From Clostridia bacterium (GTDB taxonomy: Bacteria; Bacillota; Clostridia; Christensenellales; Aristaeellaceae), in NCBI GenBank assembly GCA_017428385.1, contig JAFRQX010000019.1:186001-250000 (forward strand): 64,000 nt of DNA. Reading direction: 5' to 3'. A model generated the notes under the pieces. It had not been told where the DNA came from and did no database searches. It saw nothing but the letters and a program-made list of their open reading frames with translations. Position 1 is the stretch's first letter. Every line of letters begins with the position of its first letter. Shown in pieces: positions 7,872 to 15,905 of the stretch. The position numbers and the translations under genes are program-made.

Positions 7872-8501
7872 ATGCGGCACATTCCTTCATCTGATACAGC
7901 TCAAGCAGGCGTGCTTTCCTTTGAGGAAGCGCTGATTCCAACAGCTGCGGATTTTGACCGCGGCCGTTGGTTGTATGTTCCGGATCATTACAGTGAGTAC
8001 CGTTATCTGCTCGGCACCCGCGGCAGGCATCCGCTGGTTTGTATCGGAATCAATCCCTCCACAGCCATCCCGGACCGCCTGGACAACACCCTGAAGTCGG
8101 CAGAACGCATCGCTCTGCATAACGGTTATGATTCTTTTGTCATGTTCAACGTCTATGCCCAGCGGGCTACCGATCCTGATGACATGGAACGGGAAATCAA
8201 TCCTGTCCTGCATGCGGAAAATATGAAAGCCTTTTCCTGGCTTCTCGCACAGTATCCGGCTGTTCCAGATCTCTGGGCCGCCTGGGGTGCAATCATCGAA
8301 AAACGCGCTTATCTCCCCGATTGCGTACTGGATATGGCTTCTGTCGGGCAGCATTTCGGAGCCCGTTGGTTTACAGCCGGTCCCCGCAGCAAAGCCGGTC
8401 ATCCCCATCATCCCTTATATCTGAAAAAAGACTCTCCCCTAGATCCGTTTACGGATCTGACTGACTATCTTCACTCCCTCGAAGAGAAATTCCGGAGGTA
8501 A
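7872..8501 (+). CDS. DUF1643 domain protein
   Basis: A 209-aa protein with the DUF1643 landmarks RYLLGTRG, PLVCIGINPSTA, DNTLKSAERIA, GYDSFVMFNVYAQRATDP and DLWAAWGAIIEKR. No function is established for the family. The start lies 1 nt after the preceding stop and has no clear Shine-Dalgarno of its own, consistent with translational coupling. The thioesterase gene follows after 2 nt, with its own GGAGG in the 3' end of this gene. Confidence 0.85.
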   Translation: MRHIPSSDTAQAGVLSFEEALIPTAADFDRGRWLYVPDHYSEYRYLLGTRGRHPLVCIGINPSTAIPDRLDNTLKSAERIALHNGYDSFVMFNVYAQRATDPDDMEREINPVLHAENMKAFSWLLAQYPAVPDLWAAWGAIIEKRAYLPDCVLDMASVGQHFGARWFTAGPRSKAGHPHHPLYLKKDSPLDPFTDLTDYLHSLEEKFRR

Positions 8502-8503
8502 TC

Positions 8504-9238
8504 ATGGTCAATACATACGATGAAACATTTACCCTTCGTCCCCGTGACTGTGACCTGAATGAAAAATGGCGTCCGAGCGCCGTCCTGGAAACCATGCAGG
8601 ACGCCGCGGGTGCGCATAGTATTCTGCTTGGATGCGGCCGTGAAGAACTGATCAGGAAAAACATGGTCTGGGTCATTGCCCGTTGCGAAGTCCATATGGA
8701 TCGTTATCCTTCCGTCGGTGAACAGATTACCGTTCATACTTTTCCCACGCCGACCCGTATCTGTTTCTTTCCCAGGTACTACGTCTTTACTGATGCCCGC
8801 GGAGAGATGATCGGCAAGGCCGGTACCCTCTGGCTGCTGCTGGACACCACTACCCGCCGTATGCTTCCGCCCGGGGATGTGGGCAAACTGATCCCGGAGA
8901 ACAAGGATCTGTCCATTCCCATGAATCTTCCTGCCACTGTCGGCAATCTGCAGGGCGATGAATTTGTCAGTGAATACCGCCCTGTGTATACGGATCTTGA
9001 TGTCAACGGCCACGTCAATAACACCCGCTACGCGGACTGGCTTTGCAACACCCTTGGCATTGATCTGATGACTGAATATGAGCCGGAACACATCATCCTC
9101 AACTATAATCATGAGGTGCTCCCGGGACATGTGGTCACGCTTCACCGCATCCTGAAAGGCAATGAATACCGTCTGTCCGGGAAAGTCGGAGATACGACCG
9201 CCTTCGAAATCGGCGGCACACTGCGCCGCCGCGTATGA
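8504..9238 (+). CDS. Acyl-ACP thioesterase
   Basis: A 244-aa protein with the double hot-dog fold of plant FatA/FatB-like bacterial acyl-ACP thioesterases, which release free fatty acids from acyl carrier protein in the cytoplasm. The first domain has DCDLNEKWRPSAVLETMQDA and MVWVIARCEVHMDRYP. The second has YTDLDVNGHVNNTRYADWL, whose Asn-His motif (N-G-H-V-N-N) is the catalytic signature, and LNYNHEVLPGHVV. GGAGGTAATC precedes the ATG. The length is typical of the bacterial branch. Last gene of the operon, followed by a terminator. Confidence 0.92.
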   Translation: MVNTYDETFTLRPRDCDLNEKWRPSAVLETMQDAAGAHSILLGCGREELIRKNMVWVIARCEVHMDRYPSVGEQITVHTFPTPTRICFFPRYYVFTDARGEMIGKAGTLWLLLDTTTRRMLPPGDVGKLIPENKDLSIPMNLPATVGNLQGDEFVSEYRPVYTDLDVNGHVNNTRYADWLCNTLGIDLMTEYEPEHIILNYNHEVLPGHVVTLHRILKGNEYRLSGKVGDTTAFEIGGTLRRRV

Positions 9239-9251
9239 TATATAAAAATAT

Positions 9252-9295
9252 GCTTCCTGCGGAAACATGCTTCTGCGGGAAGCGTCTTTTCTTTC
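9252..9295 (+). terminator. Terminator of the thioesterase operon
   Basis: 9-bp stem (9252-9260 / 9275-9283, one G-U pair) followed by TCTTTTCTTT. Confidence 0.82.
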
Positions 9296-9325
9296 GCGCA
9301 TACAGAATTCTGATCGCGCTACACC

Positions 9326-9354
9326 TTGACAATCTCCTCTGAACAGGATAAAAT
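9326..9354 (+). promoter_or_regulatory. Promoter of tRNA-Arg
   Basis: TTGACA (9326-9331), 17-bp spacer, TAAAAT (9349-9354), ending 12 nt before the mature tRNA. Confidence 0.88.
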
Positions 9355-9366
9355 ACCTCCCGTTGA

Positions 9367-9443
9367 GTGCCCGTAGCTCAGTTGGATAGAGTGTCAGACT
9401 CCGACTCTGAAGGTCACAGGTTCGAATCCTGCCGGGCATACCA
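9367..9443 (+). tRNA. tRNA-Arg (anticodon CCG)
   Basis: A complete cloverleaf can be drawn by hand: 7-bp acceptor stem (9367-9373 with 9433-9439, G1-U72 at the end), D-stem GCTC/GAGT, anticodon stem TCAGA/TCTGA with loop CTCCGAC (anticodon CCG at 9401-9403), T-loop TTCGAAT, discriminator A and an encoded CCA (9441-9443). The outermost T-stem pair is an A-C mismatch. It reads CGG arginine codons. Confidence 0.95.
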
Positions 9444-9444
9444 C

Positions 9445-9487
9445 AAACCTTGTGCATAAAGTGTCACAAGGTTTTTCTTTTTGTTTT
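9445..9487 (+). terminator. Terminator after tRNA-Arg
   Basis: Perfect 10-bp stem (9445-9454 / 9465-9474) directly after the CCA end, followed by a long T-rich tract. Confidence 0.92.
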
Positions 9488-9593
9488 CCCTTTCTTCCTT
9501 GCTCTTCCTAACAAATGTCCGGTATAAAGGATCTGATGCTGCACAAATACACGTAAAAAAGCATTCGGTATCTGATTGACCTGACCAATACAG

Positions 9594-9619
9594 AAAAAAG
9601 CCCCCGCTTCCGCGGGGGC
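9594..9619 (-). terminator. Terminator of the GH8-GH120 operon
   Basis: 8-bp G/C-only stem with a GGAA tetraloop (9600-9607 / 9612-9619), followed on the minus strand by TTTTTTC. Confidence 0.95.
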
Positions 9620-9636
9620 ATGCTTGGTATTCAGGC

Positions 9637-11628
9637 TCAGTAAAGAACCTTCTCCGCATCTTCTGCGTTTGCAAACGGACCGGGTATTGTCTTCGTTCCC
9701 CTGTGGTTTCCGAAGTAGTCCCTGTCGAATACGATATCCGATCCGTCCGGGTTTTCAAACCGCTGTTCCGGCTCGAAGGCTTTGCCCAGCGTTTCTGTGC
9801 AGATGATTCCGTCAGCAAAATCCTTCAGCTTGCTGTACACGTTGGTCTTAAGGCTGTATTTCCCGTCCTTTTCTTCCAGTGCGATGGTTACCTTTGAGCG
9901 CTTGTCAGACAGCTTATGCTTTTCATGCTTGCAGACCGTCGCACCGTTGAAGTAAGCATTTCCATCCACCCATACAGGCAGATGTCCGAAGTGCACATTT
10001 GCCAGCGCGCCCATGTCGGGCTTGGATCCGGGCATGAAGGGCGCGTACCATTCCTCATATGTCGGGAAAATATCGAAGGGTGCCGTACCAACCGCCTGAT
10101 ACTCTGCATCCGTAGGCTTCCGGTTCTTGTCCGTGATCGGATAAGCCTGGATGAACAGGTTGTTGTAGATCCTGTCATCTCCGTGCAGAATGGTCATAAA
10201 GCCGGCAACCTCTGTCCTGTGACGGATGTGATAGGGCGTATAGCGGGGTTCGCGCTGTCCGTTGACCACGCTGTCAACACCGCTGTTAATCAGGCTGAAT
10301 CCACCCAGTACCAGGTTATGTACGCACGCAATTCCTTCGGAGGGGATGGTAATGCTCACAGGGCTCATCAGCACGTTGTTATCGATCAGCGTGGGACCAT
10401 GACCGACTTCAATAAAGATATCCGTGGAGAACATGGCGCCTCTCGCCTGCTCACGACCTTCCGGACGGCAGTTGTCATGCATCAGGTTCTGGCTGATCCG
10501 CGCGCCCTGGGCTTCCCAGTCCAGCCAGACGCCCATAATACAGTTATGAATATGGTTCCTGCGGATGGTAACGTCAATAGCCGCATGAAGCTTGATGCCG
10601 GCAGTTTCAGCACCGCCCAGCTGCTGGCTGTTGCAGATATGGTGGATATGGCAGTCCTCAATGGTGGAGAACACGCCGCCCATCCGGCCCACAATACCGG
10701 TCTGTTCGCAGTGATGCACATTGCAGCGGCGGATAATATGGCTTCCCACTTTCTCCTTCAGCCAGCCGTGATACTGGCCGCGGCATACCGCGTCGCGTTC
10801 CATCTGCGTTGGGCTTTTCACCTTTTTGTGGAAGAAATACATATCGTTTTCAGGATCCAGGTATTTGCCCAGTGAAATACCGCAGCAGCGACTGTTGCTC
10901 ACTTCACAGTCCTCAATAATCCAGCCTTTGGACCAGTGCGGGCCGATCATGCCGTCCTGGTAAGCAGCCGGAGGAGCCCATGTCGTCGCGGCTTTGGTAA
11001 TCGTGAATCCGCTGACGGTAATATAGTCGATTCCCGTTTGATCCGGCATGAAGCAGTTCCGGCGGACACTGATTTCCACTTTCTGCTTGTTCGGGTCCTT
11101 GCCGTGGAAATTGGCATACAGGACGGTTTCGTTTCCAACCTGTTCCGTATACCAGAGGTATTTTGCCTCCTCCTGCGTCCAGGCGTGAGGATCCGGCTTC
11201 CCTGCTTCGCATTCCTCAATGGAGCCGCATTCATACATCATCAGGTCATTCATGAATACCGCACCTGTATGACGGACGATCGGAGAGAAATACCAGTCAC
11301 CTTCCACCTTTTCCACGTAGGGGTTATAAGCTCCGAAAATGCCGTTGTTAACCCTGGCAGTCCAGGTTGTTCCCTTCACTTTTTTCCAGCCGGTCAGCAG
11401 TTCTGCACCGGTAATGACGGCAGCAAGCGGTTTTTCGCTCCGGTAGGTAATCCTTGCATCTTCTGTACCGGCGTACAGAGGATTCACATATTCCCTGTAC
11501 ACACCGGGAGCAACCACTACTTCATCGCCGGGCCGGGCAATCTTCGCTGCTTCATTGATGAACCGGAACGGCCTTTCCTTTGATCCGTTTCCTTCTCTGG
11601 GTGCGTTGATATTGACGTAGTATAACAT
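9637..11628 (-). CDS. GH120 beta-xylosidase (right-handed beta-helix)
   Basis: A 663-aa cytoplasmic enzyme with no signal peptide. It begins MLYYVNINAPREGNGSKERP and closely follows the GH120 beta-xylosidase XylC of Thermoanaerobacterium: RRNCFMPDQTGIDYITVSGF, WAPPAAYQDGMIGPHWSKGW, AGIKLHAAIDVTIRRNHIH and GVWLDWEAQGARIS. The two catalytic acids are D370 in WLDWEAQG and E407 in IFIEVGHGP. It removes xylose from xylo-oligosaccharides. About 14 extra residues (CRPEGREQARGAMF) precede the second catalytic motif compared with what I recall of XylC. The ATG at 11626-11628 has AGGAGG at good spacing; the 5-codon longer start would put that Shine-Dalgarno inside the gene. Second gene after GH8, 11 nt apart. 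Confidence 0.9.
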   Translation of the reverse strand: MLYYVNINAPREGNGSKERPFRFINEAAKIARPGDEVVVAPGVYREYVNPLYAGTEDARITYRSEKPLAAVITGAELLTGWKKVKGTTWTARVNNGIFGAYNPYVEKVEGDWYFSPIVRHTGAVFMNDLMMYECGSIEECEAGKPDPHAWTQEEAKYLWYTEQVGNETVLYANFHGKDPNKQKVEISVRRNCFMPDQTGIDYITVSGFTITKAATTWAPPAAYQDGMIGPHWSKGWIIEDCEVSNSRCCGISLGKYLDPENDMYFFHKKVKSPTQMERDAVCRGQYHGWLKEKVGSHIIRRCNVHHCEQTGIVGRMGGVFSTIEDCHIHHICNSQQLGGAETAGIKLHAAIDVTIRRNHIHNCIMGVWLDWEAQGARISQNLMHDNCRPEGREQARGAMFSTDIFIEVGHGPTLIDNNVLMSPVSITIPSEGIACVHNLVLGGFSLINSGVDSVVNGQREPRYTPYHIRHRTEVAGFMTILHGDDRIYNNLFIQAYPITDKNRKPTDAEYQAVGTAPFDIFPTYEEWYAPFMPGSKPDMGALANVHFGHLPVWVDGNAYFNGATVCKHEKHKLSDKRSKVTIALEEKDGKYSLKTNVYSKLKDFADGIICTETLGKAFEPEQRFENPDGSDIVFDRDYFGNHRGTKTIPGPFANAEDAEKVLY

Positions 11629-11639
11629 GTGGCCCCTCC

Positions 11640-12770
11640 TCAAAGATATATTCTATAGTTGCCTGTCAGCATCAGCAGACAGAAGAAATACAGACAGTTG
11701 TCATAATAGCGTCTGACACCCTTGCGCATCGGAAGCTCAGCGAACTCCTTCAGGAACCTGAGTCGGTGTTCAGACTCGCTTGCGGCGGAAGCCGCACCGA
11801 GAACTGCGCGGATAGCCGTAGGATGCATTGCCGGTTCGCTCTGGGCCGTGCCGTCCAGTTCATAAGCCCGCAGGTCGTTTATGTCCTGTTTCGCAAAAAA
11901 GTCCTGCAGGTGCGTTTCGATCTGAACCAGCGCAGGATCAATCCCGAACCAGATCCGGTCCAGCGCAATGTTTTCCGCAACACGGTACGCGTCGGAATAA
12001 TATACCCAGGGTTTTCCGAAAAGCAGTACCGTTTTTCCGTCATAATCAGCATACTCGGGACTCAGGCCGGTTACCGGATCAGCGGAAAGTGCTATATATC
12101 TCCTGCTCTCCTCCGCCGCTTTTTTCCAGAAAGGCCGGTCCTGTTCGTCAGCTTTCAACGCAAACAGTTCATAAAAATGCGGCAGGTGATAGCTCGGATC
12201 TGAGATCTTCATGCCGGGCACAAACCGGATATAGGTATTCTCCGGTTCCCACATCGGCTGTCCTCCCTGGACTATTTCATGCTGGTGCACAGCGTGCCTC
12301 AGAATCTCACGCGCCCGGGCTGTATAGTTGAAGCTGCCTTCTCCGTCTCCCCAGCGTGCAGCAGCCATAAACAATGCCATCGCGTAGTATTCCTCCCCGT
12401 CCGGGGCCGGTCCGTTGGAATTGGAGGATCCGTCGATATGCACGGACCATCGGAAATACCCCTCGCAGGGTCCGTCTTTCATCAGCATATATCTTTCTGA
12501 GAAAGTCCACAGCTTGTCAAAAATATCTTTACGGTCCATCTGCACGCACATCATCATGCCGTAGCTCATGCCTTCCGTGCGCGCGTCAATGTTTCCCGTA
12601 TCCACCATACACCAGGCATCTTCATCCGTATGATGGCAGAAGTTCTCCTGCTCATCAAAAAAGATCGTCTCAAAGGCTTTGTTGACCATTGCTCTGGCCT
12701 GCTCTTCATTGACGCCGGCTTCTGCCAGATAATTCGGGTATACGCCTGTTTCAAAGGCTCTTGTCTTCAT
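11640..12770 (-). CDS. GH8 reducing-end xylose-releasing exo-oligoxylanase (Rex)
   Basis: A 376-aa cytoplasmic enzyme very similar in pattern to Bacillus halodurans Rex: DTGNIDARTEGMSYGMMMCV carries the proposed general acid (E66), GPAPDGEEYYAMALF and SDPSYHLPHFYELF line the substrate cleft, and YYSDAYRVAENIALD holds the catalytic base (D260). Rex releases xylose from the reducing end of xylo-oligosaccharides. The start ATG at 12768-12770 is preceded by GGAGGAACGG. The longer in-frame start at 12821 lies inside the promoter spacer and is excluded. It forms a two-gene operon with GH120. Confidence 0.93.
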   Translation of the reverse strand: MKTRAFETGVYPNYLAEAGVNEEQARAMVNKAFETIFFDEQENFCHHTDEDAWCMVDTGNIDARTEGMSYGMMMCVQMDRKDIFDKLWTFSERYMLMKDGPCEGYFRWSVHIDGSSNSNGPAPDGEEYYAMALFMAAARWGDGEGSFNYTARAREILRHAVHQHEIVQGGQPMWEPENTYIRFVPGMKISDPSYHLPHFYELFALKADEQDRPFWKKAAEESRRYIALSADPVTGLSPEYADYDGKTVLLFGKPWVYYSDAYRVAENIALDRIWFGIDPALVQIETHLQDFFAKQDINDLRAYELDGTAQSEPAMHPTAIRAVLGAASAASESEHRLRFLKEFAELPMRKGVRRYYDNCLYFFCLLMLTGNYRIYL

Positions 12771-12801
12771 CCGTTCCTCCGGTTGTACGTACTTTTTGTC
12801 C

Positions 12802-12831
12802 ATCATAAATCGGATGAGCATCTGCTGTCAA
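12802..12831 (-). promoter_or_regulatory. Promoter of the GH8-GH120 operon
   Basis: Minus strand TTGACA (12826-12831), 18-bp spacer, TATGAT (12802-12807). Its position fixes the GH8 start at 12770. Confidence 0.85.
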
Positions 12832-12854
12832 GGTTTTTTCTTTCCGGAACATTA

Positions 12855-13466
12855 TCAGTTTCCGGAGGAGGAAGAGCCGCCCGAGGAGCTGTGCACACTG
12901 GCAGCCTCCCTGTCTTTGATCATATGCTGCAGCGTAACCAGAACAGTAACAACAGTATCCTGATACTCTGTCCTGTAGATATCGATACAGTATTTGTCAT
13001 GAATCGAGAACATCTTCTGTCCGATCACGGCGATGATTTCTCCATGTTCATCGTACAGTTCAAAATTCAATCCGGCGATGTTTCCCCGGATCTGCCATCC
13101 GAGACCTTCGATATTGATAATATCCTTCACCAGATGAAACAGTTCATTGGAGATTTCGAACTTCGTTCCGTCTGCCATGGTGATAAAGTGCCTTTGATGC
13201 AGGGTCAGGAGTTTGCGCTCAATATGGGAAATATGCCTTCCTTCTGCATCTGTGATATCGGTTTTGTCATGGATGGAAGGGAATTTTGTATTGGCTTCAT
13301 AGATGACTTCTTCCCTGCTGTTGGTGATATCAATATGATGATGAAGGGAAAACACCTTCGTTGTGGTAAACAGGGATACTTCCGGCTCACCGAAACGCTG
13401 CACGTTGTTGATATTCGCTTCTTCTCCGGCCTCACGGAAACGATGGTACTTTGAAAAAACGCCCAT
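12855..13466 (-). CDS. LURP-one-related (Tubby C-terminal-like) protein
   Basis: A 203-aa protein. The core, FSLHHHIDITNSREEVIYEANTK and the repeated pattern DKTDITDAEGRHISHIERKLLTL, ELYDEHGEIIAVIGQKMFSIHD and YCIDIYRTEYQDTVV, matches the LURP-one/YxjI family with its 12-stranded barrel. It ends in a Ser/Gly-rich tail. The role is unknown; related folds bind membrane lipids or act as scaffolds. AGGAGG precedes the ATG at 13464-13466. No obvious terminator separates it from the GH8 promoter. Confidence 0.82.
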   Translation of the reverse strand: MGVFSKYHRFREAGEEANINNVQRFGEPEVSLFTTTKVFSLHHHIDITNSREEVIYEANTKFPSIHDKTDITDAEGRHISHIERKLLTLHQRHFITMADGTKFEISNELFHLVKDIINIEGLGWQIRGNIAGLNFELYDEHGEIIAVIGQKMFSIHDKYCIDIYRTEYQDTVVTVLVTLQHMIKDREAASVHSSSGGSSSSGN

Positions 13467-13540
13467 TTTATTCTGCCTCCTGTTGTATGATATTATGTAT
13501 CATATAACGTTTCGTCCGGAAAAAAAAGAACCGGATACAA

Positions 13541-13577
13541 ATAAATCACCCTCTCCCGATTGGGGGGGGTGATTTAT
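13541..13577. repeat. Inverted repeat between two minus-strand genes
   Basis: Perfect 10-bp arms ATAAATCACC / GGTGATTTAT (13541-13550 / 13568-13577) with a C/T- and G-rich loop. It may be the terminator of the 13608-14111 gene, but the trailing U-tract is poor. Confidence 0.55.
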
Positions 13578-13607
13578 ACATTTCCGCTGCATATTTTTTC
13601 TTTCTGG

Positions 13608-14111
13608 TCAGATCATCTTCATGGCCGGGAACGAAAGGACCATCATCAGGAAACCCGGACTGTCCTCCTGTTCAAAAAAACGGGTTCTGAAGGCCGGCTC
13701 AATCTGCATTCCTGTAGGCGGCGTCCAGTCTGATTCCATAACCCGCTCCGTGATCGCGGATACAGGCATTCCCGTCCGTCCGAAAAAGTACGCGTCCTTC
13801 CTTTCCTCCACCGTCATGGACCAGCCGCCGGTATCTGTTTTTGCCGCAATTTCGTACAGTCCCGGTCTCCAGAAAACAATGCGGTACAATTCCTCACCCG
13901 TCAGGTTATCCTTGATTCTCCTGCTGACCCCTGGGACTATTTCCGTATCGATATTGAAGGAGCTGTACCATTCCACATCTTCCCCTGTCACCCGTACAGT
14001 GGAGGATGTGCTGATCTGGCAGGTGGTTTTCCCGATAAAAGTTTCATCCCGGTAATAGGAATATCCCCACGTGCCGTTTGCAGAAAGGCGGTATGAAATG
14101 ATGTCTGTCAT
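13608..14111 (-). CDS. Conserved hypothetical protein, possibly LURP-one-like
   Basis: A 167-aa soluble protein with no signal peptide or membrane segment. Beta-rich, with segments such as NGTWGYSYYRDETFIGKTTC, GEELYRIVFWRPGLYEI and GWSMTVEERKDAYFFGRTG, which loosely resemble the alternating strands of the LURP-one family protein encoded next to it. I do not recognise a family with confidence. It lies 31 nt after the GIY-YIG gene and is probably the last gene of that operon. Confidence 0.6.
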   Translation of the reverse strand: MTDIISYRLSANGTWGYSYYRDETFIGKTTCQISTSSTVRVTGEDVEWYSSFNIDTEIVPGVSRRIKDNLTGEELYRIVFWRPGLYEIAAKTDTGGWSMTVEERKDAYFFGRTGMPVSAITERVMESDWTPPTGMQIEPAFRTRFFEQEDSPGFLMMVLSFPAMKMI

Positions 14112-14142
14112 TCAGTACCGCCTCCCTTCGCGTAATGCTTTA

Positions 14143-14418
14143 TCATGTATGTTCATCAGGAAGAATCGTTTTTCCTTCCCGGCCTTCTGTCAGTTTCAGC
14201 TTTTCTTCCCGTTTCATGTGTTTCAGATGCCATTCCCTGCTCAATGCTTCATGCCTGTCTTCGTACATTTCAAAATAGACGAGTTTCACAGGCAGCCTGG
14301 ACCTGGTGTATTTAGCCCCTTTGCCCGCGTTATGCTGCACGATCCTGGATTCCAGATCTGTGGTCCATCCGCAGTACAGGCTGTCATCTCTGCACCGCAG
14401 CATATATACGTAATTCAC
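14143..14418 (-). CDS. GIY-YIG domain protein (UPF0213 type)
   Basis: A 91-aa single-domain protein beginning at a GTG codon: NYVYMLRCRDDSLYCGWTTD carries the paired Y...Y/C-G-W signature of GIY-YIG nucleases, followed by RIVQHNAGKGAKYTRSRLPV and EALSREWHLKHMKREEKL with the conserved Arg and Glu. The family may cut or repair DNA, but small stand-alone members are uncharacterised. The GTG start overlaps the TGA of the 45-codon gene upstream (GTGA), so its translation is coupled. Confidence 0.92.
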   Translation of the reverse strand: MNYVYMLRCRDDSLYCGWTTDLESRIVQHNAGKGAKYTRSRLPVKLVYFEMYEDRHEALSREWHLKHMKREEKLKLTEGREGKTILPDEHT

Positions 14419-14558
14419 TCACTGCTCCTGTCTGCATGCTCTTTCTTTCTTCTCCGTTCAGCTTCTTCCCGGTTTTTCCGGGCCTTATTCAATGCATGCA
14501 TCGCCTCAAAAGGGCCGATGATTGCTGAAAGGATAATCAGAATCCAGTACCATGGCAT
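14415..14558 (-). CDS. Small single-span membrane protein (about 47 aa)
   Basis: Translation gives MPWYWILIILSAIIGPFEAM followed by a strongly basic, helical tail (KARKNREEAERRRKKEH). This is the layout of a tiny N-terminal membrane anchor with a cytoplasmic charged tail. GGAG lies 9 nt before the ATG (14556-14558), and the stop overlaps the GTG of the GIY-YIG gene by two bases. That coupling and the Shine-Dalgarno argue that it is real. No homologue is recognised. Confidence 0.65.
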   Translation of the reverse strand: MPWYWILIILSAIIGPFEAMHALNKARKNREEAERRRKKEHADRSSE

Positions 14559-14601
14559 ATTTTTTCACTCCGGTTCCTGTCTGTCGGCCCACATCCGTCC
14601 C

Positions 14602-15225
14602 TTATCCGGCGTACTCCCATTGTGTTTTTGTCAGGCAGTCGCGTATCAATTCCTCAGGCCGGGCCTCCGGCCGGATCCACAGTCCGGCATTCTCTTCCGT
14701 AAACATGACCGGCATCCTGTCATGCATCCAGCTAAGGCTGCTGTCAGCCGGCCTGGTCAAAATCACAAACGCAGGAAGCCCTTCTTCCATATGATAGAGC
14801 CCCGCCAGCCAGATAATTCCCTTTTCAACCGGCCGGATAGAATACTTCCGCCCTGGTTTCTTCTGCTCATCATGTTCCCACTCACAGTACCAGGATGCCG
14901 GAATGATGCAGCGGTGTTTCAGCCAGGACTCCCGGAATGTGGGTTTTTCCGCCGCCGTTTCAGCCCGCGCGTTAATCAGCAGTTGTCCGCGTTTTCCGTC
15001 CGCGTCATTCTGCCGGAATCCCCATTTCATCGGAAAGAAGCGGCGCTCTCCCGTCCGGCTGGTGGCGATCACCGGCACTACGGAAGACGGAAAGATTTCA
15101 CCGGCTCCGGTCACCGGCGGCTGGTTTGCTTCCCGGAACATTTCCGCCAGTTTCGTTCTGTTTATTTCCCGGATCATTTTCAGGATTTCTTCATCCGGGG
15201 GAGCAATCACATATCTGCCGCACAT
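14602..15225 (-). CDS. SRAP-family abasic-site protein (YedK/HMCES)
   Basis: A 207-aa protein starting MCGRYVIAPPDEEI, where Cys2 becomes the N-terminal nucleophile that forms a covalent DNA-protein crosslink with abasic sites in single-stranded DNA. Other landmarks are LLINARAETAAEKPTFRESW (Asn and Arg), RCIIPASWYCEWEH (catalytic Glu) and LTRPADSSLSWMHDRMPVMF (active His). Longer in-frame starts are ruled out by the required Met-Cys. It lies in a run of minus-strand genes between a membrane protein and the small GIY-YIG pair. Confidence 0.94.
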   Translation of the reverse strand: MCGRYVIAPPDEEILKMIREINRTKLAEMFREANQPPVTGAGEIFPSSVVPVIATSRTGERRFFPMKWGFRQNDADGKRGQLLINARAETAAEKPTFRESWLKHRCIIPASWYCEWEHDEQKKPGRKYSIRPVEKGIIWLAGLYHMEEGLPAFVILTRPADSSLSWMHDRMPVMFTEENAGLWIRPEARPEELIRDCLTKTQWEYAG

Positions 15226-15236
15226 AACGTCCTCAT

Positions 15237-15905
15237 TTAAATGATTCCTGCCGGAATCAGAATCACCAGCAGCAGCGCAACCAGTCCCCACAGGGTGCAC
15301 AGGAAAGCTGTACGCTTCTTCGGTTCAAGATCCGGCACATAGTTGCTGGCAATAAAGAAAGGAATATAGGTGGTAATAAACACCGGGATCACCCCCCACC
15401 ACCTGTATACCCAGATAAAGGAATGATTGCTTGTTCCTGCCAGGAATGATTCAACCAGCGCAAACAACAGTGCCATTTCCAGGGCGCCAACAAGCTTGCA
15501 GGATATGCCGCCCTTCCCGTTCCTGCATAAATACCGTTTGTTCCGGTCCTGCGGCAGCATTTTGAATGAAATCATTCCGGCAATGGAAAACATCATGGAC
15601 AGTTCCCAGCAAACCCCGATCAGCAGAATAAATGTTGTGGATTCATTGCTGACGGACCAGAGCGGATAACCGGCCAGCTTACCAATAACTGCGTTGCAGA
15701 TCTCATAAAGCCAGTGAACGCCGTAAAGCGCCAGTCCGGCGCAGACCACTTCCGTATTCTTTTTATATATTTCTGTCCAGTATACATAAAACACAACAGC
15801 GAGAATAAAAATGAATGTCCAGTTGAAGTTTTCGGTGCTTCTGACGCGAATGGCATTCACCAGGTCCATCGCTTCCTGTGATCCGTCTCCCCAGAATCTG
15901 AACAT
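15237..15905 (-). CDS. Integral membrane protein of unknown function
   Basis: A 222-aa protein with about six membrane segments, for example NFNWTFIFILAVVFYVYWTEI, TTFILLIGVCWELSMMFSIAGM and TAFLCTLWGLVALLLVILIP. GAGGAGGGG precedes the ATG. The conserved-looking motif VYRWWGVIPVFITTYIPFFI and the paired Trp residues are noted, but I do not recognise the family. It precedes the SRAP gene by 11 nt and probably starts this operon. Confidence 0.75.
   Translation of the reverse strand: MFRFWGDGSQEAMDLVNAIRVRSTENFNWTFIFILAVVFYVYWTEIYKKNTEVVCAGLALYGVHWLYEICNAVIGKLAGYPLWSVSNESTTFILLIGVCWELSMMFSIAGMISFKMLPQDRNKRYLCRNGKGGISCKLVGALEMALLFALVESFLAGTSNHSFIWVYRWWGVIPVFITTYIPFFIASNYVPDLEPKKRTAFLCTLWGLVALLLVILIPAGII

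Noticed and set aside
12771..12821. Longer start for the GH8 enzyme
   Set aside because: The extra codons fall within the promoter spacer and -10 box. The shorter start aligns with Rex and has GGAGG.
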